From Ancrocorticia sp047501485 (GTDB taxonomy: Bacteria; Actinomycetota; Actinomycetes; Actinomycetales; Actinomycetaceae), in NCBI GenBank assembly GCA_047501485.1, contig JAZDRN010000002.1, positions 1-64,000 on the forward strand: 64,000 nucleotides of DNA. The letters are read 5' to 3'. Each line of letters begins with the position of its first letter. The first letter of the stretch is position 1. The notes beneath the pieces are model-generated. The model worked only from the letters and a program-made list of their open reading frames with translations, made no database searches and was not told where the DNA came from. This document shows, piece by piece, positions 8,285 to 16,984 of the stretch. A program made the translations under genes and the position numbers.

Positions 8285-9274
8285 CTATCGCTGGGAAGGA
8301 TTGGGATCTTGATTGTTCGGCATTTCGGGAGAATTGCCATATTGCTGAGGATTCTGTTCGCCCGGTGACGGGGAACCGAATTGCTGGGCCGGATGGCCCG
8401 GCTGCGAGTATTGCTGAGGCTGGGCATAGGGCTGTCCGCCCTGTCCCGGGTTGGTGGGGCCTCCGAAGGGGTTGTTCTGATGAGGGCCGCCGGGAGCTGG
8501 CGGGCCTCCGGGGCCTGACTTTCGGCGTTTGTTGGCGAACAGAAGGACTATCGCCACAATGGCAGCCACGACGCCGGCGCCGATGAGAATCCAGGCCCAG
8601 AGGGGAGCGCCGGTATCGCTTTCCGACTCGGCATTGGGAGAGGTGCTCTCAGTGGGTGCCGTTGGGGTAGTGGTTGGATCCGAGGCCGGGGTGGTCGACG
8701 GCGTCGGCGACGGCGTCGACGGAGAAGGAGACGGTGTGGTCACCGCGGAGGCCTGCCCGGTCGCCGAAACTCCTTGGAGGATCGAGTCATAGGAGGTCCA
8801 GGTAGCCCGGTTTCCCTCGATCGTCGAGCCATCCGACGCCTCGGTCACTTCACCGGGGAACTCCAGGACGAAAGTGGAATCTATCGTTCCGAACTGTTCG
8901 ATTTCCGCGGAGTCATTAAACGATGTCCAGAACTCCTCGGGAATGTCGATAGTTATGCTGTCGCCGTTGTCGGTGACAGCCATGGACTGGAAGGTGGAAT
9001 CGAAGGTCACGTTGAAACGGCAGGACAGCCTGGTGCCGTCGCCGATGTCCTCAACGGTGAATTCTTCGGCATAGGGGAAAGTCCCCTCAAGCCCGTTCTC
9101 GATGTCGGCGCAGGTTGCCCCCTGCGCCGCGAGTCCCTCATCGTCGGTCATTTCCAACGTGGCGGTGAGGGTACGGTCGTCGGACACGGAAAGGGTGGTA
9201 TGAGCTTGGCAAGCTCCCAACAGAATCGTCAAAGGGAGAATTGCCAAGGCGATTTTTTCGCGTCGTGGCATCAT
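8285..9274 (-). CDS. LppM-like lipoprotein with Pro/Gln-rich tail (copy 2)
   Basis: A 329-residue paralog of the gene at 7110. It has a lipobox signal (LLGAC), an LppM-like domain with matching segments (TCADIENGLEG, FTVEDIGDGTRLSCRF, FPGEVTEASDGS), and a Ser/Thr/Pro linker. A transmembrane helix with the same LWAWILIGAGVV core follows, then a basic KRRK stop-transfer and a Pro/Gln/Gly tail with fewer PYGQ units. It is transcribed ahead of the 7110 gene with about 100 bp between them, so an operon is likely. The two ATGs at 9274 and 9271 cannot be separated. Function unknown. Confidence 0.8.
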   Translation of the reverse strand: MMPRREKIALAILPLTILLGACQAHTTLSVSDDRTLTATLEMTDDEGLAAQGATCADIENGLEGTFPYAEEFTVEDIGDGTRLSCRFNVTFDSTFQSMAVTDNGDSITIDIPEEFWTSFNDSAEIEQFGTIDSTFVLEFPGEVTEASDGSTIEGNRATWTSYDSILQGVSATGQASAVTTPSPSPSTPSPTPSTTPASDPTTTPTAPTESTSPNAESESDTGAPLWAWILIGAGVVAAIVAIVLLFANKRRKSGPGGPPAPGGPHQNNPFGGPTNPGQGGQPYAQPQQYSQPGHPAQQFGSPSPGEQNPQQYGNSPEMPNNQDPNPSQR

Positions 9275-9545
9275 AGCTACACCATACTGGTGGGCCTAAT
9301 GTCCTGTCACCGGCCGCCAAGGGGCTATCTGCCCACCACGGACCTTACGCCATCGTTTTCGCGAACTCGGGAGAAGATTTCGCGGTGTGGACGGACCTTT
9401 AACCCTCTCTGGGACGAAGTCCCCGCAACGCATCGCTCGCGGCAGGGGTTCGCATCCTGTGGCGGGCATGCGGGGCCCGGCACCCGGCGGCGCCGTCGAC
9501 GCAGGTCGTGTGCCGCACGCCCGCCACGTGCTCATGGGATGAATT

Positions 9546-9637
9546 GGTAGCTCCTCATATCTGGATATGGTCCCTAGGCGGTGGCCTGGATGGAGGAGGC
9601 GGCGTCGGTAGCTCGTCATGTCTGAATATGGTCCCTA
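9546..9637. repeat. Two 31-bp direct repeats upstream of pckG
   Basis: A 31-bp sequence beginning GGTAGCTC and ending ATATGGTCCCTA occurs at 9546-9576 and again at 9607-9637 with about four differences. The first copy holds a perfect inverted repeat, CATATC-TG-GATATG (9556-9569), which is imperfect in the second (CATGTC-TG-AATATG). A spacing of 61 bp, close to six helical turns, would suit a pair of operators. Nothing coding is visible in 9275-9903; the + strand reading that extends pckG upstream is not conserved-looking. Confidence 0.55.
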
Positions 9638-9674
9638 AGTCTCGCTTGGAGAGACGGGAGGGCAGGTAGCGCGA

Positions 9675-9749
9675 ACATTCTGTTCTGATGATCAGACGTG
9701 CAACAGAATGTGGCACGATGCACTTTAGGTCAGACACATGCTCTGACCT
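9675..9749. promoter_or_regulatory. Nested inverted repeats in the pckG upstream region
   Basis: ACATTCTGTT (9675-9684) and its exact complement AACAGAATGT (9702-9711) flank a smaller CTGAT-G-ATCAG palindrome (9685-9695). A second inverted repeat, AGGTCAGA-N7-TCTGACCT, lies at 9727-9749. These are 155-230 bp before the pckG start and are likely protein-binding sites or RNA hairpins in a regulated leader. PEP carboxykinase is a common target of carbon-source regulation, so operators are plausible. The regulator is unknown. Confidence 0.5.
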
Positions 9750-9903
9750 GCGATTATGCTTCCAACCGAACGCGACGTTGCTCCGGTTTAGGACGAAATA
9801 CTGTGATTTTCGATTCTTTGCTCGGGAACAATTGAACGTGTTCGCACCGCGGCGCACGAGTTCCGCGGTACTGCACATCGCACTCTCTAAGGAAGGAAAC
9901 GCG

Positions 9904-11769
9904 ATGACCGACAAGACCTATTCCGTTGAGGAAGTTCGCGCCGGTGCCCCGGCTGAGGCTCCTGACGCACTTGTTGCTTGGGTGACCGAGCAGGCCAACC
10001 TTGCCAAGCCCGATTCCATTTACTGGGCCGATGGCTCCGAGGAGGAGTGGACCCGTCTCACCGACGAGATGGTCGAGGCAGGCACGTTCACTCGCCTCAA
10101 CCCTGAGAAGCGCCCCAACAGCTTCCTTGCTCGCTCCCTTCCATCCGACGTGGCTCGCGTCGAGTCCCGTACTTTCATCTGCTCTGAGAAGGAAGAGGAT
10201 GCTGGCCCGACCAACCATTGGGCCGATCCGGCGGAGATGAAGGCAACGCTACGCGAGCTGTTCGACGGCACGATGCGCGGACGCACCATGTACGTGATTC
10301 CCTTCTCCATGGGCCCCATTGGCGGACCGATCTCTCAGCTCGGCATCGAAGTGACGGATTCCCCCTACGTCGTGGTCAACATGCGCATCATGACCCGCAT
10401 GGGTGCCGCCGCTCTGAAGCTGATCGGCGAGGGTGCCGAGTGGGTTCCCGCGCTCCACTCCGTCGGTTACCCGCTGCGTGACGCCGAGGGCAAGACCCGC
10501 GAAGATGTCGCCTGGCCCTGCAACGACGAGAAGTACATCACCCACTTCCCGGAGACCAACGAGATCATCTCGTACGGTTCCGGCTATGGCGGCAACGCTC
10601 TGCTGGGCAAGAAGTGCTACGCCCTGCGCATCGCTTCCACGATGGCGAAGCGCGACGGCTGGATGGCCGAGCACATGCTCATCCTCCGCCTCACCAACGA
10701 GGAGACCGGCAAGCAGTTCCATGTGACCGCCGCCTTCCCGTCCGCCTGCGGTAAGACGAACCTCGCCATGCTGCAGCCCACCATCCCGGGTTACAAGGTC
10801 TCCACCGTCGGCGACGACATCGCTTGGATGCGCCCCGGCCCCGATGGCCGCCTCTACGCCATCAACCCCGAAGCAGGATTCTTCGGCGTTGCGCCGGGAA
10901 CCTCCTACGCTACAAACCCGATGGCCATGGACACCATGCGGGCCAACTCCGTCTTCACGAACGTGGCGCTGACGGACGACGGCGACGTGTGGTGGGAGGG
11001 CATCGACGCCCCGCTGCCCGATCACCTGATCGACTGGCACGGCAACGACTACACCCCCGCGGATGCCGCAGAGGGCAAGCTCGCCGCCCACCCCAACTCC
11101 CGCTTCACCGTTCCGGCTTCGCAGTGCCCGATCATCTGTGAGGATTGGGAGGCTCCGGAGGGTGTGGCCATCGATGCCATCCTCTTCGGTGGACGTCGCG
11201 CCACCAACGTGCCGCTCGTCGCCGAGCAGTACGAACCCGCCCATGGCGTGTTCATCGGTGCATCGGTCGCTTCCGAGGTCACTGCTGCCGCTACGGACGT
11301 CAAGGCCGGCTCGCTGCGTCACGATCCCTTCGCCATGCTTCCCTTCTGCGGCTACAACATGGCCGACTACTGGGGCCACTGGCTCGAGATGCAGGACAAG
11401 CTGGGCGACAAGTTCCCGCAGGTGTTCCAGGTCAACTGGTTCCGTAAGAGCGAGGATGGCAAGTTCCTGTGGCCGGGCTTCGGCGAGAACTCCCGCGTTC
11501 TCGATTGGGTCGTCCGCCGCGTGGACGGAGCGGTCGATGCGATCGACGGCGTCACCGGGCGCTACCCGAAGTTCGAGGAGTTCAACCTCGACGGCATCGA
11601 CGTGACCGAAGAGGATTGGGCGAATCTCTTCGCCATCGATCCCGATGCTTGGGCAGCGGAGATGGACGAGACCGAGGAGTACTTCTCGCAGTTCGGCGAC
11701 AAGCTTCCCGAGGAGATCACCGCGCAGCTGGCCAAGTTCCGCGAGCGTATCGCCGCGGCAAAGGCCTGA
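9904..11769 (+). CDS. pckG: Phosphoenolpyruvate carboxykinase (GTP)
   Basis: A 621-residue GTP-type PEP carboxykinase, which interconverts oxaloacetate and PEP at the TCA/gluconeogenesis junction. The hallmark P-loop with reactive Cys is FPSACGKTN (Cys282), followed by the GDDIAWM metal/substrate loop and NPEAGFFGVAPGT. Length fits the family. The start MTDKTYSVEEV follows AAGGAAGG by 6 nt. An upstream in-frame ATG at 9688 would add 72 residues translated from the regulatory hairpins, so I rejected it. It is monocistronic, ending at the hairpin at 11801. Confidence 0.97.
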   Translation: MTDKTYSVEEVRAGAPAEAPDALVAWVTEQANLAKPDSIYWADGSEEEWTRLTDEMVEAGTFTRLNPEKRPNSFLARSLPSDVARVESRTFICSEKEEDAGPTNHWADPAEMKATLRELFDGTMRGRTMYVIPFSMGPIGGPISQLGIEVTDSPYVVVNMRIMTRMGAAALKLIGEGAEWVPALHSVGYPLRDAEGKTREDVAWPCNDEKYITHFPETNEIISYGSGYGGNALLGKKCYALRIASTMAKRDGWMAEHMLILRLTNEETGKQFHVTAAFPSACGKTNLAMLQPTIPGYKVSTVGDDIAWMRPGPDGRLYAINPEAGFFGVAPGTSYATNPMAMDTMRANSVFTNVALTDDGDVWWEGIDAPLPDHLIDWHGNDYTPADAAEGKLAAHPNSRFTVPASQCPIICEDWEAPEGVAIDAILFGGRRATNVPLVAEQYEPAHGVFIGASVASEVTAAATDVKAGSLRHDPFAMLPFCGYNMADYWGHWLEMQDKLGDKFPQVFQVNWFRKSEDGKFLWPGFGENSRVLDWVVRRVDGAVDAIDGVTGRYPKFEEFNLDGIDVTEEDWANLFAIDPDAWAAEMDETEEYFSQFGDKLPEEITAQLAKFRERIAAAKA

Positions 11770-11800
11770 TGCCGGTTCGCTGATAATCAGTAGCCAATAG

Positions 11801-11843
11801 GACGACGGCGGCACCTTCCCACGGGTTGGGTGCCGCCGTCGTC
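11801..11843 (+). terminator. pckG terminator
   Basis: A perfect 15-bp stem: GACGACGGCGGCACC (11801-11815) pairs with 11829-11843 across a 13-nt loop, 31 nt after the pckG stop. The T-run is weak, as is common in G+C-rich actinobacteria. Confidence 0.8.
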
Positions 11844-11876
11844 CTTGTGCGCGTGCCGTCTGCGGGCGCCGGGGGT

Positions 11877-12090
11877 GTCACTTATCGCCGTGGGGCGCCC
11901 TCGAAATTGGACCGCGGGTTGAGGTTGCGGGGCTGTCGAAATCGGACAAGTGACAGCCCGCGCTATAGACGACGCCCTTGCCCATGGCGACGACGTCACG
12001 TATCGCCGGGAGCGTCACTTGTCGCCAGGACCGTCACGTATCGCCGGGGGCGTCACGTATCGCCGGGGGCGTCACGTATCGCTTGGCGGC
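11877..12090. repeat. 19-bp tandem repeats (GTCACGTATCGCCGGGGGC)
   Basis: Five head-to-tail copies start at 11995, 12014, 12033, 12052 and 12071 (the last unit is 20 bp). The 12033 and 12052 copies are identical; the 12014 copy is the most diverged (GTCACTTGTCGCCAGGACC). A lone related unit sits at 11877 (GTCACTTATCGCCGTGGGGC). The array ends with GTGACACC, the inverse of GTCAC. There are no unique spacers, so it is not a CRISPR. It lies between two convergent genes (pckG + and 12109 -), which argues against promoter operators. Confidence 0.85.
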
Positions 12091-12108
12091 GTGACACCCG
12101 ATTCTCGT

Positions 12109-12984
12109 CTATGCCTCTCTCATCACAACGGAGGGCATCTCGGGACTGCAGAGAACCAGGAGGGCAGCCGCGTTGAAGGCGGCTGCCGTGGCGGTGATCT
12201 GCGCATCCGTGGCAGCGAGCATGTGGCCCGAACGGGCGGCGACGATCATGAGGAAGTCCGCGATGCGCGGAAGCGCCCATAGGTCGACGCCGAACGCCTG
12301 TGTGGAACTGGTGGGCCCCACACCTGGAAGCAACGTCTGATCCTCCCAGGTATTGGCGATGATGGCAGCCTCGAGGTGAGTTCCCGTAACGGCCGGAATG
12401 GGTTGCTGTGCGTGCTTCTCCAGGATGTCGATCAGCTCCGGCCCGCTGGGTGCGGCTGCGGCTGCTTCCCGGGCGCGGGCGAACACCACGTCGGGGAGCT
12501 GGGCTGGGTCGATTCCCCACTCGGTGAGAAGAGCTTCGATGCCTGCCGGGTGGCTCCCGAGGAGGGCGAGGATCACGCCGAGGCCATCGGCCGCGCCGCA
12601 GCCGGCCTTGGCCTCGTTGGCCTGGTCGTCGCGATGTCCGGAAACGGGGATGCCCGCCTCTGCGAGGGTCGCACACGTCGTGTCCAGCCACTTGCTGAGC
12701 ACGTCGGAAAGGTTCTCTTCGGCAAGCTCATCCACCTCGGGTGCGAAGACACCCGTCAAGAGAAAATCCACAACCCATGTGGTCAGCGAACCTCCCGCAC
12801 TGCGGGGGAATGCCGGGCGATCCTCGGCGGAGGGGCGCCCATCGATGCACTGCGCCGGATAGTTTCCGACTGACGCGCAACGGATGTGCGACGATCCCCT
12901 TCCGAGTCCGTCGAGGGCGGAGCGTACCGTTGCAGCTAGTCCATACTGGGGGCCGAGAGCGCCTGCGGCGTCGAGGAGAGTCAT
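12109..12984 (-). CDS. Putative zeta (cadmium-type) carbonic anhydrase-like protein
   Basis: A 291-residue protein without signal peptide. The useful motifs are C46-I-D48-G-R50 (QCIDGRPS), then GH117RDDQ and GC129GAADG. A CxDxR element followed by His and Cys about 12 residues apart is how the zeta-class (CDCA) carbonic anhydrases bind Cd/Zn and resembles the beta-class metal site. Both use a Cys-His-Cys metal site with an Asp-Arg pair. That assignment is from motif spacing only and needs a structure-based match. The rest is Ala/Leu-rich and helical. The gene stands alone, convergent with pckG. CO2 hydration beside PEP carboxykinase would make metabolic sense. Confidence 0.5.
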   Translation of the reverse strand: MTLLDAAGALGPQYGLAATVRSALDGLGRGSSHIRCASVGNYPAQCIDGRPSAEDRPAFPRSAGGSLTTWVVDFLLTGVFAPEVDELAEENLSDVLSKWLDTTCATLAEAGIPVSGHRDDQANEAKAGCGAADGLGVILALLGSHPAGIEALLTEWGIDPAQLPDVVFARAREAAAAAPSGPELIDILEKHAQQPIPAVTGTHLEAAIIANTWEDQTLLPGVGPTSSTQAFGVDLWALPRIADFLMIVAARSGHMLAATDAQITATAAAFNAAALLVLCSPEMPSVVMREA

Positions 12985-13585
12985 GGAAGTAGCGTAGCGA
13001 AAGGGGCCGGCCGTGCGACAGCCGCCCTCCGATGACCGGAGAGAAGCGCCGACTGCTGCGTCAGCGCAGCATCGGCGAGGGGTGTTGCATCCGAGTGGGG
13101 ATGCACTCAGATTCCCAGAGATGGCGGGAACTGTTGCCTCGGAGTGAAGAGAGAAAACTGTGAACGCGTGAAATGATTGTCGTCATCGCAAAATCGCCTT
13201 TTCCGCTTGTGACAGATAACCGATTGTGTGATTTCATCTTAGCATGAAGAGTCGGGTAGGGAAACACTCGAAGTTTCTGGCGTTCGTGAAGTCTATTAAC
13301 CGCGGTTATTTACGTAAAATTGCAGGAGAAGAATCGAGTGCTTCCATTTTCTCGCGATTTGTATATTTGCTACAATATGACTTCTTGGGAGAATAGGCTG
13401 GCGCGGAGTACCTAGCCCTGAACGTCACCGAACGTGCCTGGTCCCGACCGCCGCTTTAGTTGCTCGGTGGAGGAAGGGGCCGATGCCCTGGAAAGCGTGC
13501 CCCTCGTTTATCCCATTCCGTGGATGAGCTTTCGGCGTTTTCTGCTCAGACTGTGGAATCCTTACGCTGTATCCCCTATCTGTTT
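12985..13585. other. 600-bp non-coding spacer with A+T-rich segment and palindrome
   Basis: No convincing gene is seen. The part from about 13140 to 13400 is clearly richer in A+T than its surroundings. It contains a perfect 12-bp palindrome TAACCGCGGTTA (13297-13308), immediately followed by TACGTA. The palindrome has the form of a LacI/TetR-type operator and lies 290 bp before purD. A minus-strand 68-codon ORF at 13061-13267 has no recognisable content or ribosome site. Confidence 0.5.
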
Positions 13586-13598
13586 TAGTCTGTAGACG
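13586..13598 (+). promoter_or_regulatory. -10 box of a probable leaderless purD transcript
   Basis: TAGTCT (13586-13591) lies 6 nt before the GTG of purD. There is no Shine-Dalgarno upstream of that GTG, so transcription probably starts at or next to the start codon. The -35 is not convincing. Confidence 0.45.
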
Positions 13599-14869
13599 TG
13601 CGAATCCTTCTTGTCGGCTCCGGTGGCCGCGAACATGCCATCGCAAGGACCCTGCGGCTCGATCCCTCCGTCACTGACCTGATCATTGCTCCGGGCAATC
13701 CCGGAACGGCCTCCCTCGGCGAGAACGTCTCCGTGGACATCCTCGACGGGGCGGCGCTGGTTGCTCTGGCGCGTGAACGCGAGGTCGATCTCGTCGTCGT
13801 CGGCCCTGAGGCGCCTTTGGTGGCCGGAGTCGCGGACGATCTGCGTGAGGCGGGCATCCCCGTCTTCGGACCTTCCCGTGAGGCCGCTCGGCTGGAAGGC
13901 TCCAAGGCTTTCGCCAAGGAGATCATGGCAATCGCGGAGGTGCCCACGGCAATGGCGCATGTGTGCGTCAACCTGGAAGAGGCTGAAGCTGCGCTCGATG
14001 CCTTCGGTGCACCCTACGTGGTCAAGGATGACGGCTTGGCCGCTGGAAAGGGCGTCGTCGTCACCTCGGATCGGGCCGAGGCGCTCGCTCATGTCGAAGC
14101 CTGTCTCGCCAAGGGCGACGGCGATCAATCCACGGAGGGACGGCCTGCGGTACTGATCGAGGAGTATCTGGATGGCCCGGAGGTCTCGCTCTTCTGCATC
14201 TGCGACGGCAGTACGGTACTTCCGTTGGCTCCGGCACAGGACTTCAAGCGGGCGTACGACGGCGATGCCGGCCCCAACACCGGAGGGATGGGAGCCTACT
14301 CGCCGCTTCCGTGGATTCCGGAGGATCTGGAATCTCAGGTGGTCTCCCGCGTCGCCCAGCCCGTCGTCAACGAGATGGCACGGCGTGGAGCGCCCTTCGT
14401 CGGCCTGCTGTATTGCGGACTCGCCCTGACCTCTCGCGGCCTGCGGGTCGTCGAATTCAACGTTCGTTTCGGCGATCCTGAGACGCAGGTGGTCCTCCCG
14501 CGCCTGAAGTCCCCGTTGGGGGATATCCTGCTTGGTGCGGCTCAGGGACGGCTCTCCGGCGCACCGCTGCGCTGGAGCGACGACGCGGCGGTGGGCGTGG
14601 TGCTCGCGGCCAAGGGCTACCCTGGCAAGGTACGAACAGGCGATGCCATCCTCGGTCTGGACGAAGCTGAATCCGATTCCCACGCTCATGTGATCCATGC
14701 GGGAACCGCGGCCTCAGGCGGGCGGATCTTCTCAGCCGGAGGCCGGGTCCTGACGGTCGTGGGAACGGGCAAGGACAACGAGGCCGCGCGAGAAACCGCA
14801 TACCGGGCCATCGAGCGTATTGGCCTGGCGGGTTCGCACTACCGCCGTGACATTGCGGCCAACAGATAG
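13598..14869 (+). CDS. purD: Phosphoribosylamine-glycine ligase (GAR synthetase)
   Basis: A 423-residue ATP-grasp enzyme for the second step of IMP synthesis: PRA + glycine + ATP gives GAR. It has the N-terminal GSGGREHAIA and APGNPGTA motifs, the central ATP-grasp segment with VVKDDGLAAGKGV, and GGMGAYSPLP and VVEFNVRFGDPE near the active site. It starts at a GTG with no ribosome site but a -10 box 6 nt before (leaderless type). It heads a purine gene run: purC follows after ~97 bp containing a duplicated CAACAGATAG. Confidence 0.97.
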   Translation: MRILLVGSGGREHAIARTLRLDPSVTDLIIAPGNPGTASLGENVSVDILDGAALVALAREREVDLVVVGPEAPLVAGVADDLREAGIPVFGPSREAARLEGSKAFAKEIMAIAEVPTAMAHVCVNLEEAEAALDAFGAPYVVKDDGLAAGKGVVVTSDRAEALAHVEACLAKGDGDQSTEGRPAVLIEEYLDGPEVSLFCICDGSTVLPLAPAQDFKRAYDGDAGPNTGGMGAYSPLPWIPEDLESQVVSRVAQPVVNEMARRGAPFVGLLYCGLALTSRGLRVVEFNVRFGDPETQVVLPRLKSPLGDILLGAAQGRLSGAPLRWSDDAAVGVVLAAKGYPGKVRTGDAILGLDEAESDSHAHVIHAGTAASGGRIFSAGGRVLTVVGTGKDNEAARETAYRAIERIGLAGSHYRRDIAANR

Positions 14870-14966
14870 TCAACAGATAGCAGGCGGTTGACGCCCGCCC
14901 GCCTATCGCGCACACTCACCACAACCCTTCCACCAGACAGCAGTACAACTAGATGACGGGACAGCT

Positions 14967-15878
14967 ATGACGGACCAATCCATACAGCGCCGCCTTTCTT
15001 CGTGGACGCACGTGTATTCGGGGAAAGTCCGCGACATCTACGTGCAGGCGAATGCGGCAAGCCACTCGGGATCGGACACCTACCTGATCGTGGCCTCGGA
15101 CAGGATCAGTGCCTACGATTACGTTCTTCCCACTCAGATCCCCGACAAGGGGAAGATCCTCACCCAACTCTCGCTGTGGTGGTTCGAGCAGCTCGGGGGC
15201 ATCGCCTACAATCACCTCATCTCGACCGATGTCCCGGAAGAGGTCGAAGGCCGGGCGATGATCACTCGTCGCCTCAACATGTTCCCCATCGAATGCGTGG
15301 TGCGTGGATATCTGACGGGATCGGGGATGGCCGAGTATCTGGACACCGGCGCGGTGTGCGGCGTGGACCTTCCCCGTGGCCTGCGCGAGGCCTCTCGGCT
15401 CGATTACCCGATCTTCACGCCTGCCGCCAAAGCCAAGGTGGGCGAACACGACGAGAACATCACGTTCGGTGAGATGACCGAGCGGATCGGCGAGTCCGAC
15501 GCGCGCCAGCTCCGCTTCCAGTCCCTTCAGCTCTACAGCCGTGCTCATGAGATCGCGCTCGAGCGTGGCGTCATCATCGCGGACACGAAGTTCGAGTTCG
15601 GCACCTCGACCGATCCGGGGGACCGGGGCATATTCCTCGCCGATGAGGTCCTCACGCCGGATTCCTCCCGCTTCTGGTTCGCGGATTCCTATGAGCCGGG
15701 GCGGAGCCAGGACTCACTCGACAAGCAGTTCGTGCGCGATTGGCTCACCTCGCCCGCCTCTGGATGGGACAGGGGCTCGGGCGAGCAGCCCCCGCAGTTG
15801 CCCGACGACGTCGTCGAGAAGACCCGCGAACGTTACATCCAGGCCTACGAGAAGCTGACAGGGGAACGCTGGCAGTAA
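14967..15878 (+). CDS. purC: Phosphoribosylaminoimidazole-succinocarboxamide synthase
   Basis: A 303-residue SAICAR synthetase that joins aspartate to CAIR using ATP. Visible family motifs are SGKVRDIY near the N-terminus, SDRISAYDYVLP, IECVVRGYLTGSG and DTKFEFG. Length matches the monofunctional bacterial/yeast-type enzyme. It is the second gene of the purD-purC pair and is convergent with the aldo/keto reductase that follows. No obvious Shine-Dalgarno beyond GGGACAG 6 nt upstream of the ATG. Confidence 0.97.
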   Translation: MTDQSIQRRLSSWTHVYSGKVRDIYVQANAASHSGSDTYLIVASDRISAYDYVLPTQIPDKGKILTQLSLWWFEQLGGIAYNHLISTDVPEEVEGRAMITRRLNMFPIECVVRGYLTGSGMAEYLDTGAVCGVDLPRGLREASRLDYPIFTPAAKAKVGEHDENITFGEMTERIGESDARQLRFQSLQLYSRAHEIALERGVIIADTKFEFGTSTDPGDRGIFLADEVLTPDSSRFWFADSYEPGRSQDSLDKQFVRDWLTSPASGWDRGSGEQPPQLPDDVVEKTRERYIQAYEKLTGERWQ

Positions 15879-15925
15879 GGCTGCCGGTCCGCGCTCAACC
15901 GCTGTCTCGCCCGGTGAGCTTCTCC

Positions 15926-16984
15926 TTACGGGCAGTTCTCGCCGCGCGCGAGCGTCAGCAGTGTGTACCAATCCTCGCGGGAGAGGCGGCTGTCGAGCCG
16001 ATTGGCATCCTCGCAGGCTCCGATGCGCTGGGGATTGGTGGTGCCGATGACCGGGCGGATTCCTGCCGGATGCATCGTCAGCCACCACAGGGCGACCGTC
16101 TCGCGCGTGGTTCCCCGCGCTTTGGCCAGATCGCCGATGAAGCGGGCGGTGGCGGCTTCGTCCTGCGTGCGGTTCTTGGCGATGGGGGAGCTTGGAGAGG
16201 CGGTGTAGCGTCCCTGAGCGAGGGGACTCCAAGCCTGAACCTCTATGCCGCGATTCAAACAGTACTCGACGGTCCCGTCGGGATAAGCCGAGCCGGCGCG
16301 GGCAGAGGACTTGACGTTCATCGCCGATTCCACGAAGCGGCGGGCGCCGAGGCTGAGTTCCAGCTGATCGACTCGCAACCTCTCGCTCCCTCCCGCGAGG
16401 GAGTCCATCTGGTAGGGCCCCATGTTGGAGACGCCCCAGTGCCGAATCTTGCCCTCTTCGAGCGCGGAGTCGAGCGCCCGGACGGTGTCCGTGGGGTTCA
16501 TCAGGGGATCGGGGCGATGAAGCAGCAGGGTGTCGATGTGGTCCACGCCGAGCCGTTCCAAAGATGCTTCGAGCGCGGAGGCGATATAGGCGGGGCTGAG
16601 GTCGTACCGGGTCACGGCGCCCTCCAGGGGAAGCAGAATGCCGCACTTGGTCTGAATGGAGAAGTGTGCGCGCAGATCTGGATCTCGGGAGAGGACCTCG
16701 CCGACGATGCGCTCGGATTTTCCGCTGGTGTAGATATCGGCAAGGTCGAGCTCGGTGATGCCGATGCTGGCGGCAGCGTGCAGAGCCTCCCATGCGGTGT
16801 CGATATCGGCGGGAGTGTAATCGGGATCGGTCCATGAACCTCCCAATCCCATGCAACCGTAGAGAAGGCGGGGTCGATTGCCGTCCGGCCTGGGTGGCGC
16901 GAGTTTGGAATCGGTGGGAATGTCGGCGGTTTCGTCGGTCTCGGTTTCGGCGACCGAATCGGAAGCTGTCGTGAGATCGTTCAT
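15926..16984 (-). CDS. Aldo/keto reductase
   Basis: A 352-residue NADPH-dependent oxidoreductase of the aldo/keto reductase superfamily ((beta/alpha)8 barrel, cytoplasmic). The catalytic tetrad can be placed: Asp and Tyr in LDLADIYTSGKSE, Lys in IQTKCGI, and His in LLLHRPDPLMNP. C-terminal GTTNPQRI is the usual cofactor phosphate-binding segment. An N-terminal ~30-residue acidic extension (TASDSVAETETDETAD) precedes the barrel. It sits inverted between purC and purS and probably has nothing to do with purines. Its substrate cannot be inferred. Confidence 0.92.
   Translation of the reverse strand: MNDLTTASDSVAETETDETADIPTDSKLAPPRPDGNRPRLLYGCMGLGGSWTDPDYTPADIDTAWEALHAAASIGITELDLADIYTSGKSERIVGEVLSRDPDLRAHFSIQTKCGILLPLEGAVTRYDLSPAYIASALEASLERLGVDHIDTLLLHRPDPLMNPTDTVRALDSALEEGKIRHWGVSNMGPYQMDSLAGGSERLRVDQLELSLGARRFVESAMNVKSSARAGSAYPDGTVEYCLNRGIEVQAWSPLAQGRYTASPSSPIAKNRTQDEAATARFIGDLAKARGTTRETVALWWLTMHPAGIRPVIGTTNPQRIGACEDANRLDSRLSREDWYTLLTLARGENCP

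Noticed and set aside
9688..9903. N-terminal extension of pckG
   Set aside because: It reads through inverted repeats and has no ribosome site, and the family begins at MTDKTY.
10249..11814. 521-codon minus-strand ORF opposite pckG
   Set aside because: A shadow of pckG; low-complexity Val/Gly/His-rich product with no motif.
11995..12090. CRISPR array
   Set aside because: The 19-bp units are contiguous with no unique spacers, and no cas genes are present.
12985..13597. Riboswitch (for example ZTP or purine) before purD
   Set aside because: I could not find the conserved cores of known purine-linked riboswitches on either strand here.
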